Below, piece by piece: positions 25,237-34,112 of a stretch of 64,000 bases of DNA. Each line of letters starts with the position of its first letter. The first letter of the stretch is position 1. The position numbers were made by a program, and so were the translations under genes. The notes beneath the pieces were generated by a model. The model saw only the letters and a program-made list of their open reading frames with translations, did not search any database and had not been told where the DNA came from. Source of the DNA: Actinacidiphila sp965342175 (GTDB taxonomy: Bacteria > Actinomycetota > Actinomycetes > Streptomycetales > Streptomycetaceae); assembly GCF_965342175.1 (NCBI RefSeq), contig NZ_CBDRBL010000008.1:68121-132120 (forward strand), read 5' to 3'.

Positions 25237-26025
25237 ATGAGCGGTGTCATGAAGCGGATGGGGATGATCTTCCGCGCGAAGGCCAACAAGGCCCTTGACC
25301 GGGCCGAGGATCCGCGCGAGACCCTCGACTACTCGTACCAGAAACAGCTGGAGCTGCTGCAGAAGGTGCGGCGTGGTGTCGCGGACGTAGCCACCTCGCG
25401 CAAGCGCCTGGAGCTGCAGCTGAACCAGCTGCAGCAGCAGTCCGCGAAGTACGAGGACCAGGGCCGCAAGGCGCTCGCCCTGGGACGGGAGGACCTGGCC
25501 CGTGAGGCGCTGTCGCGCCGGGCCGCCCTCCAGCAGCAGGTGACGGATCTGGAGACGCAGCACCAGACGCTCCAGGGCGAGGAGGAGAAGCTCACCCTCG
25601 CCGCCCAGCGCCTGCAGGCCAAGGTGGACGCCTTCCGCACGAAGAAGGAGACCATCAAGGCCACCTACAGCGCGGCCAAGGCCCAGACCCAGATCGGCGA
25701 GGCCTTCTCCGGCATCTCCGAGGAGATGGGCGACGTCGGCCTCGCGATCCAGCGGGCCGAGGACAAGACCGAGCAGCTGCGCGCCCGGGCCGGGGCCCTG
25801 GACGAGCTGCTGGCCTCCGGCGCCCTCGACGACCCGACCGGGATCGCCAAGGACGACATCCAGGCCGAGCTCGACCGCCTCTCCGGCGGCAGCGACGTGG
25901 AGCTGGAGCTGCAGCGCATGAAGGCCGAGCTGGCCGGCGGCTCCCCGCAGCAGGCCATCGAGGGCGGGCAGCAGGGCCAGACCCAGTCCCAGACCCAGGA
26001 CCAGCCCCGGTTCGACAAGCAGTAG
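25237..26025 (+). CDS. pspA: PspA/IM30 family envelope-stress protein
   Basis: 262 aa. Almost entirely coiled coil from residue 20 to 190 (KQLELLQKVRRGVADVATSRKRL; QLNQLQQQSAKYEDQGRKAL; LETQHQTLQGEEEKLTL), with the amphipathic N-terminal helix VMKRMGMIFRAKANKALDRAEDP that inserts in stressed membrane and a Gln-rich tail. PspA oligomers protect membrane integrity and proton motive force. It is followed 20 bases later by pspAA, and then by a two-component system that could sense similar stress (inference from position only). Confidence 0.93.
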   Translation: MSGVMKRMGMIFRAKANKALDRAEDPRETLDYSYQKQLELLQKVRRGVADVATSRKRLELQLNQLQQQSAKYEDQGRKALALGREDLAREALSRRAALQQQVTDLETQHQTLQGEEEKLTLAAQRLQAKVDAFRTKKETIKATYSAAKAQTQIGEAFSGISEEMGDVGLAIQRAEDKTEQLRARAGALDELLASGALDDPTGIAKDDIQAELDRLSGGSDVELELQRMKAELAGGSPQQAIEGGQQGQTQSQTQDQPRFDKQ

Positions 26026-26045
26026 CGACCCTGGAGGAGGGCGTC

Positions 26046-26351
26046 GTGATCGTTCGGATCATGGGCGAGGGCCAGGTGACGGTGGACGAGAGCCACCTTC
26101 CCGAGCTCAACAAGCTCGACGACGAGCTCCTGGCGGAGACGGAGAGCGGTGACGAGGCCGGGTTCCGGCGTACGCTCACCGCTCTTCTCGACGCCGTCCG
26201 CCGGCTCGGCACACCCCTGCCGGACGACTCCCTGGAGCCGTCCGAGCTGATCCTGCCGGCCCCGGACGCCACGGTTGAGGACGTCCGGGAGATGCTGGGG
26301 TGGGGGCCGTCCTCCCGGACGGAGCCCGGGGAAGGGCTGATCCCCGGCTGA
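26046..26351 (+). CDS. PspA-associated protein PspAA
   Basis: 101 aa, GTG start with GGAGG upstream. The sequence (MIVRIMGEGQVTVDESHLPELNKLDDELLAETESGDEAG at start, then LLDAVRRLGTPLPDD and LEPSELILPAPDATVEDVREML) matches the actinobacterial PspAA family that always follows pspA. It probably binds or tunes PspA. Acidic, cytoplasmic, no membrane segment. Transcription ends at a strong hairpin 30 bases on. Confidence 0.9.
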   Translation: MIVRIMGEGQVTVDESHLPELNKLDDELLAETESGDEAGFRRTLTALLDAVRRLGTPLPDDSLEPSELILPAPDATVEDVREMLGWGPSSRTEPGEGLIPG

Positions 26352-26379
26352 GGCTTCACCGCGTCGGCACACTCTCGGT

Positions 26380-26416
26380 CGTGCCCCGGCCCGGTACCGC
26401 GCCGGGCCGGGGCACG
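26380..26416 (+). terminator. pspA-pspAA terminator
   Basis: 15-bp perfect arms (26380-26394, 26402-26416, CGTGCCCCGGCCCGG) with a 7-base loop. Confidence 0.85.
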
Positions 26417-26629
26417 GGCGTGCGCGGGCGTCGTGCGGGCGGTTGGGTGCCCCCTGATGTGAGGGGCGGCTGATCCAGGGGACGGCTGATGTGTCGCGGC
26501 GTGCGCTCCACCGCGCTCCCGTACGCCGGCCGGCGGAACCTGCGTGGGTGAGGGCCGGTCCCCGGCCGGCACGTCACCGGCCGGGCACAAGGGGCAGGGG
26601 CGTGCGCGGGGGCCGTACCGTTGGTGGGC

Positions 26630-27865
26630 GTGCAGCATCGATCCATGCGGGACCGCGCCCGGCTGTGGCCGCAGGCCCACCCCATCGCCCTTGACGCCGG
26701 GCTGGCGCTCGCCGTCCTCGCGGTGATCCTCGGCAACATGCTCATCGGGCCGCACGCCGAGCGGTACGACGCCTCGCCCCTGAGCGTCGCGCTCACCGTC
26801 CTCGGCTCCGCGGCGCTGCTGCTGCGCCGGCGCAGTCCACTGGGCGTCCTCGCCTTCACCTGCGCGGTCACCGTGGTCTACCTGCTCACCGCGACCGGCG
26901 CGGGCCGCGCCCCGGTGGCGGCCACCGTCGTCGTCGCGCTGTTCTCCGCCTCCACCCGCACGGACCGCACCACCACCTTCCGGATCGGCCTGGCCACCTG
27001 CCTGCTGCTGCCCGCGATCGCCATGCTCTTCGGGGCCCGGCCCTGGTACTCCGCCGAGAACATCGCCCTGTTCGCGTGGAGCGGTATGGCCGCGGCCGCC
27101 GGCGAGGCCACCCGCAACCGCCGCGCCTACGTCGCCGCCGTCGAGGAGCGCGCCGAGCGGGCCGAGCGCACTCGGGAGGAGGAGGCCAAGCGCCGCGTCG
27201 CCGAGGAGCGGATGCGGATCGCCCGGGAGCTGCACGACGTGGTCGCCCACCACATCGCCCTGGTCAACGTGCAGGCCGGAGTCGCCGCCCACGTCATGGA
27301 CAGCCGCCCCGACCAGGCCAAGCAGGCCCTCGCGCACGTCCGCGAGGCGAGCCGCTCCGCGCTGTCCGAGCTGCGCGCGACCGTCGGCCTGCTGCGGCAG
27401 ACCGGGGACCCGGCCGCCCCCATGGAGCCGGCGCCCGGCCTCGGCGTGCTGGACCAGCTCGTCGACGGCTTCCGCAGGGCCGGGCTGCCGGTGCGGGTCG
27501 TCGAGGAGGACCCCGGCACGCTCCCCGCGAGCGTGGACCTCACCGCGTACCGGGTCATCCAGGAGTCGCTCACCAACGTCCACAAGCACGCCGGCCCGGG
27601 CGCCCGTGCGGAGGTCCGTATCGCGCGCGGCGCCGAGGCGCTGGAGGTCACCGTGGTCGACAGCGGCGGCAGCCCGCAGGGGCCGGACAGCGCGGGCGGC
27701 GGCCACGGCCTGATCGGCATGCGCGAGCGGGCCGCGGCGCTCGGCGGCACCTGTGAGGCCGGCCCCGGCGCGCAGGGCGGCTTCCGCGTCCACGCCCGCC
27801 TGCCGCTCGCGGTGCAGGGCCGCCAGTCCGCCGGTCCGACCGGGGATGGGAGAATCCCGGCATGA
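26630..27865 (+). CDS. Two-component sensor histidine kinase (HisKA_3/NarX type)
   Basis: 411 aa from GTG 26630; GTG 26624 and ATG 26645 are alternatives. Four to five helices fill residues 20-155, with very short loops, so sensing is probably within the membrane. The dimerisation box is MRIARELHDVVAHHIALV with His202 as phosphorylation site. N-box VIQESLTNVHKHA and G-box GHGLIGMRERA complete the ATPase domain. This is the common Streptomyces class paired with a NarL/FixJ regulator, whose start codon overlaps its stop by 4 bases (ATGA). Signal unknown; pspA upstream and an RND pump downstream suggest envelope stress. Confidence 0.92.
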   Translation: MQHRSMRDRARLWPQAHPIALDAGLALAVLAVILGNMLIGPHAERYDASPLSVALTVLGSAALLLRRRSPLGVLAFTCAVTVVYLLTATGAGRAPVAATVVVALFSASTRTDRTTTFRIGLATCLLLPAIAMLFGARPWYSAENIALFAWSGMAAAAGEATRNRRAYVAAVEERAERAERTREEEAKRRVAEERMRIARELHDVVAHHIALVNVQAGVAAHVMDSRPDQAKQALAHVREASRSALSELRATVGLLRQTGDPAAPMEPAPGLGVLDQLVDGFRRAGLPVRVVEEDPGTLPASVDLTAYRVIQESLTNVHKHAGPGARAEVRIARGAEALEVTVVDSGGSPQGPDSAGGGHGLIGMRERAAALGGTCEAGPGAQGGFRVHARLPLAVQGRQSAGPTGDGRIPA

Positions 27866-28650
27866 TCAGGGTGCTGCTCGCGGACGACCAGGCGCTGCTC
27901 CGGGGCGCGTTCCGCGTCCTCGTGGAGTCCGAGCCGGACATGGAGGTCGTGGGAGAGGCCTCGGACGGCGACGAGGCCGTGGCGCTGGCCCGCAGCACCC
28001 GCGCGGACGTCGTCCTGATGGACATCCGGATGCCCGGTACGGACGGCATCGCCGCCACCCGTGCGATCACCGAGGCCGAGGACCTGACCGGCGTGGCGGT
28101 CCTCGTCCTGACGACCTTCGAGGCCGACGAGTACGTCGCCCAGGCGATCCGCGCCGGCGCCGCCGGCTTCCTCGGCAAGGGCGCCGAGCCCGACGAGCTG
28201 CTCGCCGCGATCCGCACCGTCGCCTCGGGCGACGCCCTGCTCTCCCCGTCCGCCACCAAGAGCCTGATCGCCACGTTCCTGGCGCAGGGCGGTGGGCAGC
28301 GCCCCCCTCAGAGCGAGGGAGCGGCGGCCGCCCCCGGCCTCGACGCGCTGACGGCGCGCGAGCGCGAGGTGCTGGTCGAGGTGGCGCTGGGGCTGCCGAA
28401 CGACGAGATCGCCGAACGCCTCGGGGTGAGCCCGCTCACCGTCAAGACACATGTGAACCGCACCATGGCGAAGCTCGGCGCCCGCGACCGCGCACAGCTG
28501 GTCGTCGCCGCCTATGAGTCAGGTCTGGTGCGCCCAGCGCACGCGGCGTACGACCGGCGTGTACCGCATCCGCAGTACGCCCCGGGGGCCAACCGGGACC
28601 TCGGGCTGAGAAAACCACCGTCCGCGGCAGGAGAAGGTGGCATGGGCTGA
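27862..28650 (+). CDS. NarL/FixJ-family response regulator with extended C-terminus
   Basis: 262 aa. Receiver domain: acidic pair Asp8/Asp9, phosphoacceptor Asp54 (VVLMDIRMPGTDG), Thr in LVLTTFE and the lysine in LGKGAEPDEL. LuxR-type HTH at about 155-212 (LTAREREVLVEVALGLPNDEIAERLGV then PLTVKTHVNRTMAKL). After LVVAAYESGLVRP, where relatives normally stop, there are about 40 more residues (to GEGGMG) with no known domain. Translationally coupled to its kinase. Likely target candidates are itself and the RND permease downstream. Confidence 0.9.
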   Translation: MIRVLLADDQALLRGAFRVLVESEPDMEVVGEASDGDEAVALARSTRADVVLMDIRMPGTDGIAATRAITEAEDLTGVAVLVLTTFEADEYVAQAIRAGAAGFLGKGAEPDELLAAIRTVASGDALLSPSATKSLIATFLAQGGGQRPPQSEGAAAAPGLDALTAREREVLVEVALGLPNDEIAERLGVSPLTVKTHVNRTMAKLGARDRAQLVVAAYESGLVRPAHAAYDRRVPHPQYAPGANRDLGLRKPPSAAGEGGMG

Positions 28651-28653
28651 TAA

Positions 28654-28812
28654 GAGGCCGCGCGGACAGGCGGGGCGGCGTCGCGGGTCGACGGCTCTCG
28701 CCTGGCGGCGTTGTCGTCGGTCGCCGCAGCTCCGCTGCGTCTTGCTTCTCCGCCTTGCCGGACTCGGCCCTCGACCCGCTCCTTGCTCCACCCCACCTGT
28801 CCGCGCGGCCTC
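28654..28812. repeat. Long inverted repeat between response regulator and RND genes
   Basis: Outer arms 28654-28675 and 28791-28812 pair over 22 bases with one mismatch (GAGGCCGCGCGGACAGGYGGGG). Inner arms GCGGGTCGA/TCGACCCGC lie at 28683-28691 and 28771-28779. The whole 159-base unit could fold as one stem and contains the CGCAGCTCCGCTGCG hairpin found in many Streptomyces intergenic repeats. Confidence 0.7.
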
Positions 28813-28878
28813 CAAGTCCGCAAACCCGCAGCCCCGCAACCGTCCGCACCGCGAGCACAGAGAAGAGACCGCACCACG

Positions 28879-31800
28879 ATGTCCTGGCTGTCCCGATTCA
28901 GCCTCACCCAGCGCAGTCTGGTGGCGCTGATGGCCGTGGTCGCCATCGCCTTCGGCGCCATCGCGATACCGTCCCTCAAGCAGCAGAAGCTGCCCCCCTT
29001 CGACCTGCCCCTGGTGTCGGTGATCACGACCTACCCGGGTGCCTCCCCCGACGTCGTCGAGAAGCAGGTCGTCGAGCCGATCGAGAACGGCGTCCGGGGC
29101 GTCGACGGCATCACCGGGATCACCTCCACGGCGAGCGAGGGCGCCGCCGTGATCATGGCCCGATTCGACTACGGCAACGACAGCGACAAGCTGGTCGCCA
29201 ACGTCCAGCAGGCCGTGAACCGGGTCTCCGCGCGGCTGCCGAAGGACGCCGACCCGCAGGTCGTGGCCGGCTCGACGGACGACATCCCGGCCGTCGTCCT
29301 CGCCGCCACCTCCACCGGCATGGACCAGCAGGCGCTCGCCGACGCCCTCGACCGCTCGGTCGTCCCGGTGCTGCAGGACATCGACGGCGTCGGCCAGGTG
29401 AGCGTCACCGGCGTCCAGAACCAGATCGTCACCGTCACCCCCGACGACAAGAAGCTCGCCGCCCGCCGGCTCGGCGCCGCCGCCCTCGTGCAGGCGCTGC
29501 AGGCCGGCGGACACGCCGTGCCGGCCGGGTCCTTCGAGGACGGCGGCAAGAGCCGCACCGTGCAGGTCGGCGGCGAGTACGCCTCGGTGCGCGAGATCGA
29601 GGAGCTGCGGATCCCCGCGGCCCCGCGGCCCGTGCGCCTCGGCGACGTCGCCACCGTCGCGGAGCGTCCCGACGCCGCCGCGTCCATCACCCGGACCGAC
29701 GGCGAGCCCAGCCTCGGGATCGCCCTCACCATGGACCAGGACGGCAGCGCCGTCGCGGTCTCCTCGGCCGTCAAGGACAAGCTGGCCGACCTCGAGCGCG
29801 ACCTCGGGAAGGGCTCCAAGCTCACCGTCGTGAGCGACCAGGGCCCGGCCGTCTCCAAGTCCATCCACGGGCTGACCACCGAGGGCCTGCTCGGCCTGCT
29901 CTTCGCGGTCGTGGTCATCCTCGTCTTCCTGGCGTCGCTGCGCTCGACGCTGGTGACCGCGGTGTCCATCCCGATCTCCGTCGTGCTGACGCTGATCGTG
30001 CTGTGGACGCGCGGCCTGTCGCTCAACATGCTCACGCTGGGCGCGCTGACCATCGCCATCGGCCGTGTCGTCGACGACTCGATCGTGGTGCTGGAGAACA
30101 TCAAGCGGCACCTCGCCTACGGTGAGGAGAAGCAGACCGCGATCATCGCCGCGGTGCGCGAGGTGGCCGGCGCGGTCACCGCCTCGACTCTCACCACGGT
30201 CGCCGTCTTCCTGCCGATCGGCCTGGTCGGCGGCATGGTCGGCGCCCTGTTCGGCGGCTTCTCGCTCACCGTCGCGGCGGCGCTGCTGGCCTCGCTGCTG
30301 GTGTCCCTGACCATCGTCCCGGTGCTGTCGTACTGGTTCCTGAGGCCCCCGGCCGACGCGGGCAGCGCTGATCCCGCGGAGATCCGCCGCAGGGCCGAGG
30401 AGGAGGAGTCCCGCGGCGCGCTGCAGCGGCTGTACGTGCCGGTGCTGCGCTTCGCCACCCGCCGCCGGCTGACCAGCGTCCTCATCGCCGTCGCGGTCCT
30501 GGTGGTCACCGTCGGCCTCACCCCGCTGCTGAAGACGAACCTCTTCGAGCCGGGCGACCAGGACACGCTGACCGTCAAGCAGGAACTCCCGCCGGGCACC
30601 GGCCTGTCGGCCTCCGACGCGGCCGCCCGCAAGGTCGAGACGCTCCTCGAGGGCATCGACCAGGTGCAGGACTACCAGGTCACCGTGGGCTCCTCCGGCT
30701 TCCTGGCGGCCTTCGGCGGCGGCACCGGCGCCAACCAGGCCAGCTTCCAGGTGAAGCTGAAGGACGCCGACGACAGCGCCGCCGTCCTCGACGAGATCCA
30801 GAAGGGTCTGAAGAAGCTCGACGGCGTCGGGACGACCTCGGTCTCCGCCGGCGGCGGCGGCTTCGGCAACCAGGACCTGTCGGTGGTGGTCAAGGCCGCC
30901 GACGCCGACACCCTGGCCAAGGCCAGCGCCAAGGTCCGCGACGCCGTCGCCGAGCTGGACGGCGTCACCGACGTCAGCAGCGACCTGGCGCAGAGCGTGC
31001 CCCGGGTCGAGATCCGCGCCAAGCAGGCCGAGGCCGCCACGTACGGCCTCACCGACGCCACCATCGGCGCCGCCGTCACCCAGGCCGTGCGCGGTACGAC
31101 CGTCGGCACCGCGGTGCTCGACGACACCGAGCGCGACGTGCGGGTGGTCTCCGCGCAGAAGGCCGGGACGGTCGCCGAGCTCAAGGCCCTCACCATCCCG
31201 ACCCCCGCGGGACCGGTGAAGCTGGGCAAGGTCGCCGAGGTCGTCGAGGCCCCCGGACCGGTGCAGAAGACCCGGATCGACGGTGCCCGCGCCGCGACGA
31301 TCACGGCGAAGCCCACCGCTGACGACACGGGCGCGGTGAGCAAGGCCCTGAAGGACAAGATCGAGAAGCTCGAGCTGCCCAAGGGCGCCACCGCCGAGAT
31401 CAGCGGCGTCTCCTCCGACCAGGACGAGGCCAACAGGTCGCTCGCGCTCGCCATGCTCGCCGCGATCGCCATCGTCTTCCTGCTGCTGGTCGGCACCTTC
31501 CGCAGCCTGATCCAGCCGCTGGTGCTGCTGGTGTCCGTCCCGTTCGCCGCGACCGGCGCCATCGGCCTGCTGCTGATCACCGGCACCCCGATGGGCGTCC
31601 CGGCCATGATCGGCATGCTGATGCTCATCGGCATCGTGGTGACCAACGCGATCGTGCTGATGGACCTCGTCAACCAGTACCGGGCACGGGGCTACGGCGT
31701 GGTGGAGGCCGTCATCGAAGGCGGCCGGCACCGTCTGCGGCCGATCCTGATGACCGCGCTCGCGACCATCTTCGCCCTGCTCCCGATGGCCCTCGGGATC

Positions 31801-32022
31801 ACCGGAGAGGGAGGGTTCATCGCCCAGCCGCTGGCCATCGTCGTCATCGGCGGTCTGCTCACCTCGACGCTGCTGACCCTGCTGCTCGTCCCGACCCTCT
31901 ACACGGCGGTCGAGATCCGCAAGGAGCGCCGGGCCAAGCGCAAGGCGCTCAAGCGGGCGGCCCAGGCCGGCGGCCCGGGCGGCGCGGAGCCGCAGAAGGA
32001 GGCGGAGCTGGCCGGGGTCTGA
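28879..32022 (+). CDS. RND-superfamily efflux transporter permease (AcrB/HAE1-like)
   Basis: 1047 aa from ATG 28879 (MSWLSRFSLTQRSLVALMAV). It has the duplicated RND layout: one helix, a large outer loop and five helices, twice. The proton-relay aspartates are present in helix 4 (IGRVVDDSIVVLENIKRH, near residue 398), and the second half has IGIVVTNAIVLMDLVNQYR. This is the AcrB-like type, not the mycobacterial MmpL type. Neither a membrane-fusion protein nor an outer-membrane channel gene is near, so it may work alone in a Gram-positive envelope. Substrate unknown. It ends at a strong terminator; its leader holds the long inverted repeat. Confidence 0.92.
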   Translation: MSWLSRFSLTQRSLVALMAVVAIAFGAIAIPSLKQQKLPPFDLPLVSVITTYPGASPDVVEKQVVEPIENGVRGVDGITGITSTASEGAAVIMARFDYGNDSDKLVANVQQAVNRVSARLPKDADPQVVAGSTDDIPAVVLAATSTGMDQQALADALDRSVVPVLQDIDGVGQVSVTGVQNQIVTVTPDDKKLAARRLGAAALVQALQAGGHAVPAGSFEDGGKSRTVQVGGEYASVREIEELRIPAAPRPVRLGDVATVAERPDAAASITRTDGEPSLGIALTMDQDGSAVAVSSAVKDKLADLERDLGKGSKLTVVSDQGPAVSKSIHGLTTEGLLGLLFAVVVILVFLASLRSTLVTAVSIPISVVLTLIVLWTRGLSLNMLTLGALTIAIGRVVDDSIVVLENIKRHLAYGEEKQTAIIAAVREVAGAVTASTLTTVAVFLPIGLVGGMVGALFGGFSLTVAAALLASLLVSLTIVPVLSYWFLRPPADAGSADPAEIRRRAEEEESRGALQRLYVPVLRFATRRRLTSVLIAVAVLVVTVGLTPLLKTNLFEPGDQDTLTVKQELPPGTGLSASDAAARKVETLLEGIDQVQDYQVTVGSSGFLAAFGGGTGANQASFQVKLKDADDSAAVLDEIQKGLKKLDGVGTTSVSAGGGGFGNQDLSVVVKAADADTLAKASAKVRDAVAELDGVTDVSSDLAQSVPRVEIRAKQAEAATYGLTDATIGAAVTQAVRGTTVGTAVLDDTERDVRVVSAQKAGTVAELKALTIPTPAGPVKLGKVAEVVEAPGPVQKTRIDGARAATITAKPTADDTGAVSKALKDKIEKLELPKGATAEISGVSSDQDEANRSLALAMLAAIAIVFLLLVGTFRSLIQPLVLLVSVPFAATGAIGLLLITGTPMGVPAMIGMLMLIGIVVTNAIVLMDLVNQYRARGYGVVEAVIEGGRHRLRPILMTALATIFALLPMALGITGEGGFIAQPLAIVVIGGLLTSTLLTLLLVPTLYTAVEIRKERRAKRKALKRAAQAGGPGGAEPQKEAELAGV

Positions 32023-32040
32023 GACCGCGAAGGCCAACCT

Positions 32041-32084
32041 GCGGCAGGGCCCCGGGCGTTCAACGACGCCCGGGGCCCTGCCGC
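32041..32084. terminator. RND permease terminator
   Basis: 19-bp perfect arms (32041-32059 and 32066-32084, GCGGCAGGGCCCCGGGCGT) with a 6-base loop. Confidence 0.88.
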
Positions 32085-32871
32085 GTCTGCAGGATGAACC
32101 CGGACGGGATGTACGGCTCGGGCGGACGCGTCCCGCGCAGGCGGAACCAGCCGGACGTGCCGATCCGCAGCCCGGCGGCCGACCCCGCGTCCACCGCCCC
32201 CTGCTGCTCGGCCGTCACATGGGCTGCCTGTGCCGGGTGCCCTCGGGCAGGCTCAGCAGCGCGGCGGTGAGCAGGCGGGTCGCCGGCCGGCGGGAGGTGG
32301 CGGCGAGCAGCCGTACGCTCCCGTGCCGGTCGATGCGGCAGTAGCCGCTCCCGGTGAGGTCGTCCACAACCGACAGCGGGCACTCGGTGAGGAGTTGGTC
32401 GCGGTCGGGGCCGTGGGCGCCGCCGCGGGTGCGCCGGTCCACGGAGTCAGTGAGGTCGCGGTGCTCGGCGGAGTTCTCGTGCACCGCCCCGTCCGGCGCG
32501 GGCAGGTCGCCCGTGCGGACGGCACCCTCCAGGCGCATGGCCGGATGCAGCGCGAAGCCCGACCCGCGGTAGGCCCGCCGCCTCCCGCGGGTCGGGGGAG
32601 CCGCAGATGATGCCGCGCAGGCAGCCGCGCCCGTAGGCCGGGGCGGCGGCCGGCAGTTCGCGGCCGACCCCCTGCCGCTGCGCGGAGGGCGGCACGGCGA
32701 GAAGCGACAGCCCCCATGTCCCTCGCGGTGCGTCGCAGGGCGGCCGCCTCGGGAGGCGTCCGCTCGGGCGGGCTGCCGCCGGCAGGGCGTCGGCGGCGCC
32801 GACGCGGCGGCGGCCACGACCGCCACCGTGTCGGCGTCCTCGTCGGTGCCGCGCGGCGGGCGCAGGATCAT
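32060..32871 (-). pseudogene. Decayed GNAT-type acetyltransferase gene
   Basis: No single frame spans this stretch, but three frames read in turn give one GNAT-like protein. It starts with MILRPPRGTDEDADTV at ATG 32871. The acetyl-CoA loop GLSLLAVPPSAQRQGVGREL and CLRGIICGSPDPRE then appear in a second frame. The first frame resumes with YRGSGFALHPAMRLEGAV and RLLAATSRRPATRLLTAALL until a stop at 32215. A third frame supplies LRIGTSGWFRLRG and PEPYIPSGFIL. At least three shifts and an internal deletion near the N-terminus are needed. It begins 16 bases after the nadA stop. Confidence 0.75.
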
Positions 32872-32886
32872 GCGCCCGTCCTGCCC

Positions 32887-34062
32887 CTACGGCAGGGCGA
32901 GCATCTGCTCCAGCGCGAGCTTCGCGAAGTGCTCGGTCTCCCGGTCGACCTGGATGCGGTTGACGACCTTGCCGTCGGCCAGCGACTCCAGCGCCCACAC
33001 CAGGTGCGGCAGGTCGATCCGGTTCATGGTCGAGCAGAAGCACACGGTCTTGTCGAGGAAGACGATCTGCTTGTCCGGGTGCGCCTTGGCCAGCCGGCGC
33101 ACCAGGTTGAGCTCGGTGCCGATCGCCCACGACGAGCCGGCCGGGGCCGCCTCCAGGGCCTTGATGATGTACTCGGTCGAACCGACGTGGTCGGCGGCGG
33201 CGACGACCTCGTGCTTGCACTCGGGGTGCACCAGCACGTTGACGCCGGGGATGCGGGCGCGCACGTCCTCGACCGAGTCCAGCGAGAAGCGACCGTGCAC
33301 CGAGCAGTGGCCGCGCCACAGGATCATCTTCGCGTCGCGCAGCTGCTCGGCGGTCACTCCGCCGTTCGGCTTGTGCGGGTTGTAGACGACGCAGTCCTCC
33401 AGCGAGAAGCCCATCTCCCGGACCGCGGTGTTGCGGCCGAGGTGCTGGTCGGGGAGGAAGAGCACCTTCTCGCCCTGCTGGAACGCCCACTCCAGGGCCC
33501 GCTGGGCGTTGCTGGAGGTGCAGATGGTGCCGCCGTGCCGGCCGGTGAAGGCCTTGATGTCGGCGGAGGAGTTCATATAGGAGACGGGCACGGTGACGTC
33601 GGCGACGCCGGCCTCGGTGAGCACGTCCCAGCACTCGGCGACCTGCTCGGCGGTGGCCATGTCGGCCATGGAGCAGCCGGCCGCCAGGTCGGGGAGGATC
33701 ACCTGCTGGGCGTCGGAGGTCAGGATGTCCGCCGACTCGGCCATGAAGTGCACGCCGCAGAAGACGATGTACTCGGCCTCGGGCCGGGCGGCCGCGTCCC
33801 GCGCCAGCTTGAAGGAGTCGCCGGTGACGTCGGCGAACTGGATGACCTCGTCGCGCTGGTAGTGGTGGCCCAGGACGAAGACCTTCTCGCCGAGCTTGGC
33901 CTTGGCGGCACGGGCGCGCTCCACCAGGTCCGGGTCAGAGGGGGCGGGCAGGTCGCCGGGACAGTCGACGCCGCGTTCGCTGCGCGGGTCGGACTCGCGG
34001 CCCAGGAGGAGCAGGGCGAGCGGGGTCGGCTGGACGTCCAGCGGTTCGGATGTGATGGTCAC
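32887..34062 (-). CDS. nadA: Quinolinate synthase
   Basis: Condenses iminoaspartate and dihydroxyacetone phosphate to quinolinate for de novo NAD, using a [4Fe-4S] cluster. 391 aa, GTG start. Family blocks are VLGHHYQRDEVIQFADVTGDSFKLA, the cluster cysteines in VFCGVHFMAES (Cys102), HPECKHEV and TVCFCSTMN, and the SSSNAQRA-like TSSNAQRALEW. Here it is not followed by nadB or nadC; the next gene on the strand is the decayed GNAT gene. The upstream region has repeated TGACGC half-sites that suggest repression by an NAD-responsive regulator. Confidence 0.96.
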   Translation of the reverse strand: MTITSEPLDVQPTPLALLLLGRESDPRSERGVDCPGDLPAPSDPDLVERARAAKAKLGEKVFVLGHHYQRDEVIQFADVTGDSFKLARDAAARPEAEYIVFCGVHFMAESADILTSDAQQVILPDLAAGCSMADMATAEQVAECWDVLTEAGVADVTVPVSYMNSSADIKAFTGRHGGTICTSSNAQRALEWAFQQGEKVLFLPDQHLGRNTAVREMGFSLEDCVVYNPHKPNGGVTAEQLRDAKMILWRGHCSVHGRFSLDSVEDVRARIPGVNVLVHPECKHEVVAAADHVGSTEYIIKALEAAPAGSSWAIGTELNLVRRLAKAHPDKQIVFLDKTVCFCSTMNRIDLPHLVWALESLADGKVVNRIQVDRETEHFAKLALEQMLALP

Positions 34063-34112
34063 GGGCCCGAAGCCCTTTCTCTGCGGAACTGCGGCTCAAC
34101 CTTTTCGTCTAT

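Noticed and set aside
26630..32022. Two-component system plus pump as an antibiotic-resistance island.
   Set aside because: Base composition and synteny look native, with no mobile-element marks and no resistance enzyme.
28519..32037. Open frame of 1172 codons on the minus strand opposite the RND permease.
   Set aside because: A GC-bias shadow of the permease gene. Composition is Asp/Gly/Arg/Val-rich without any domain, and the plus strand is clearly RND.
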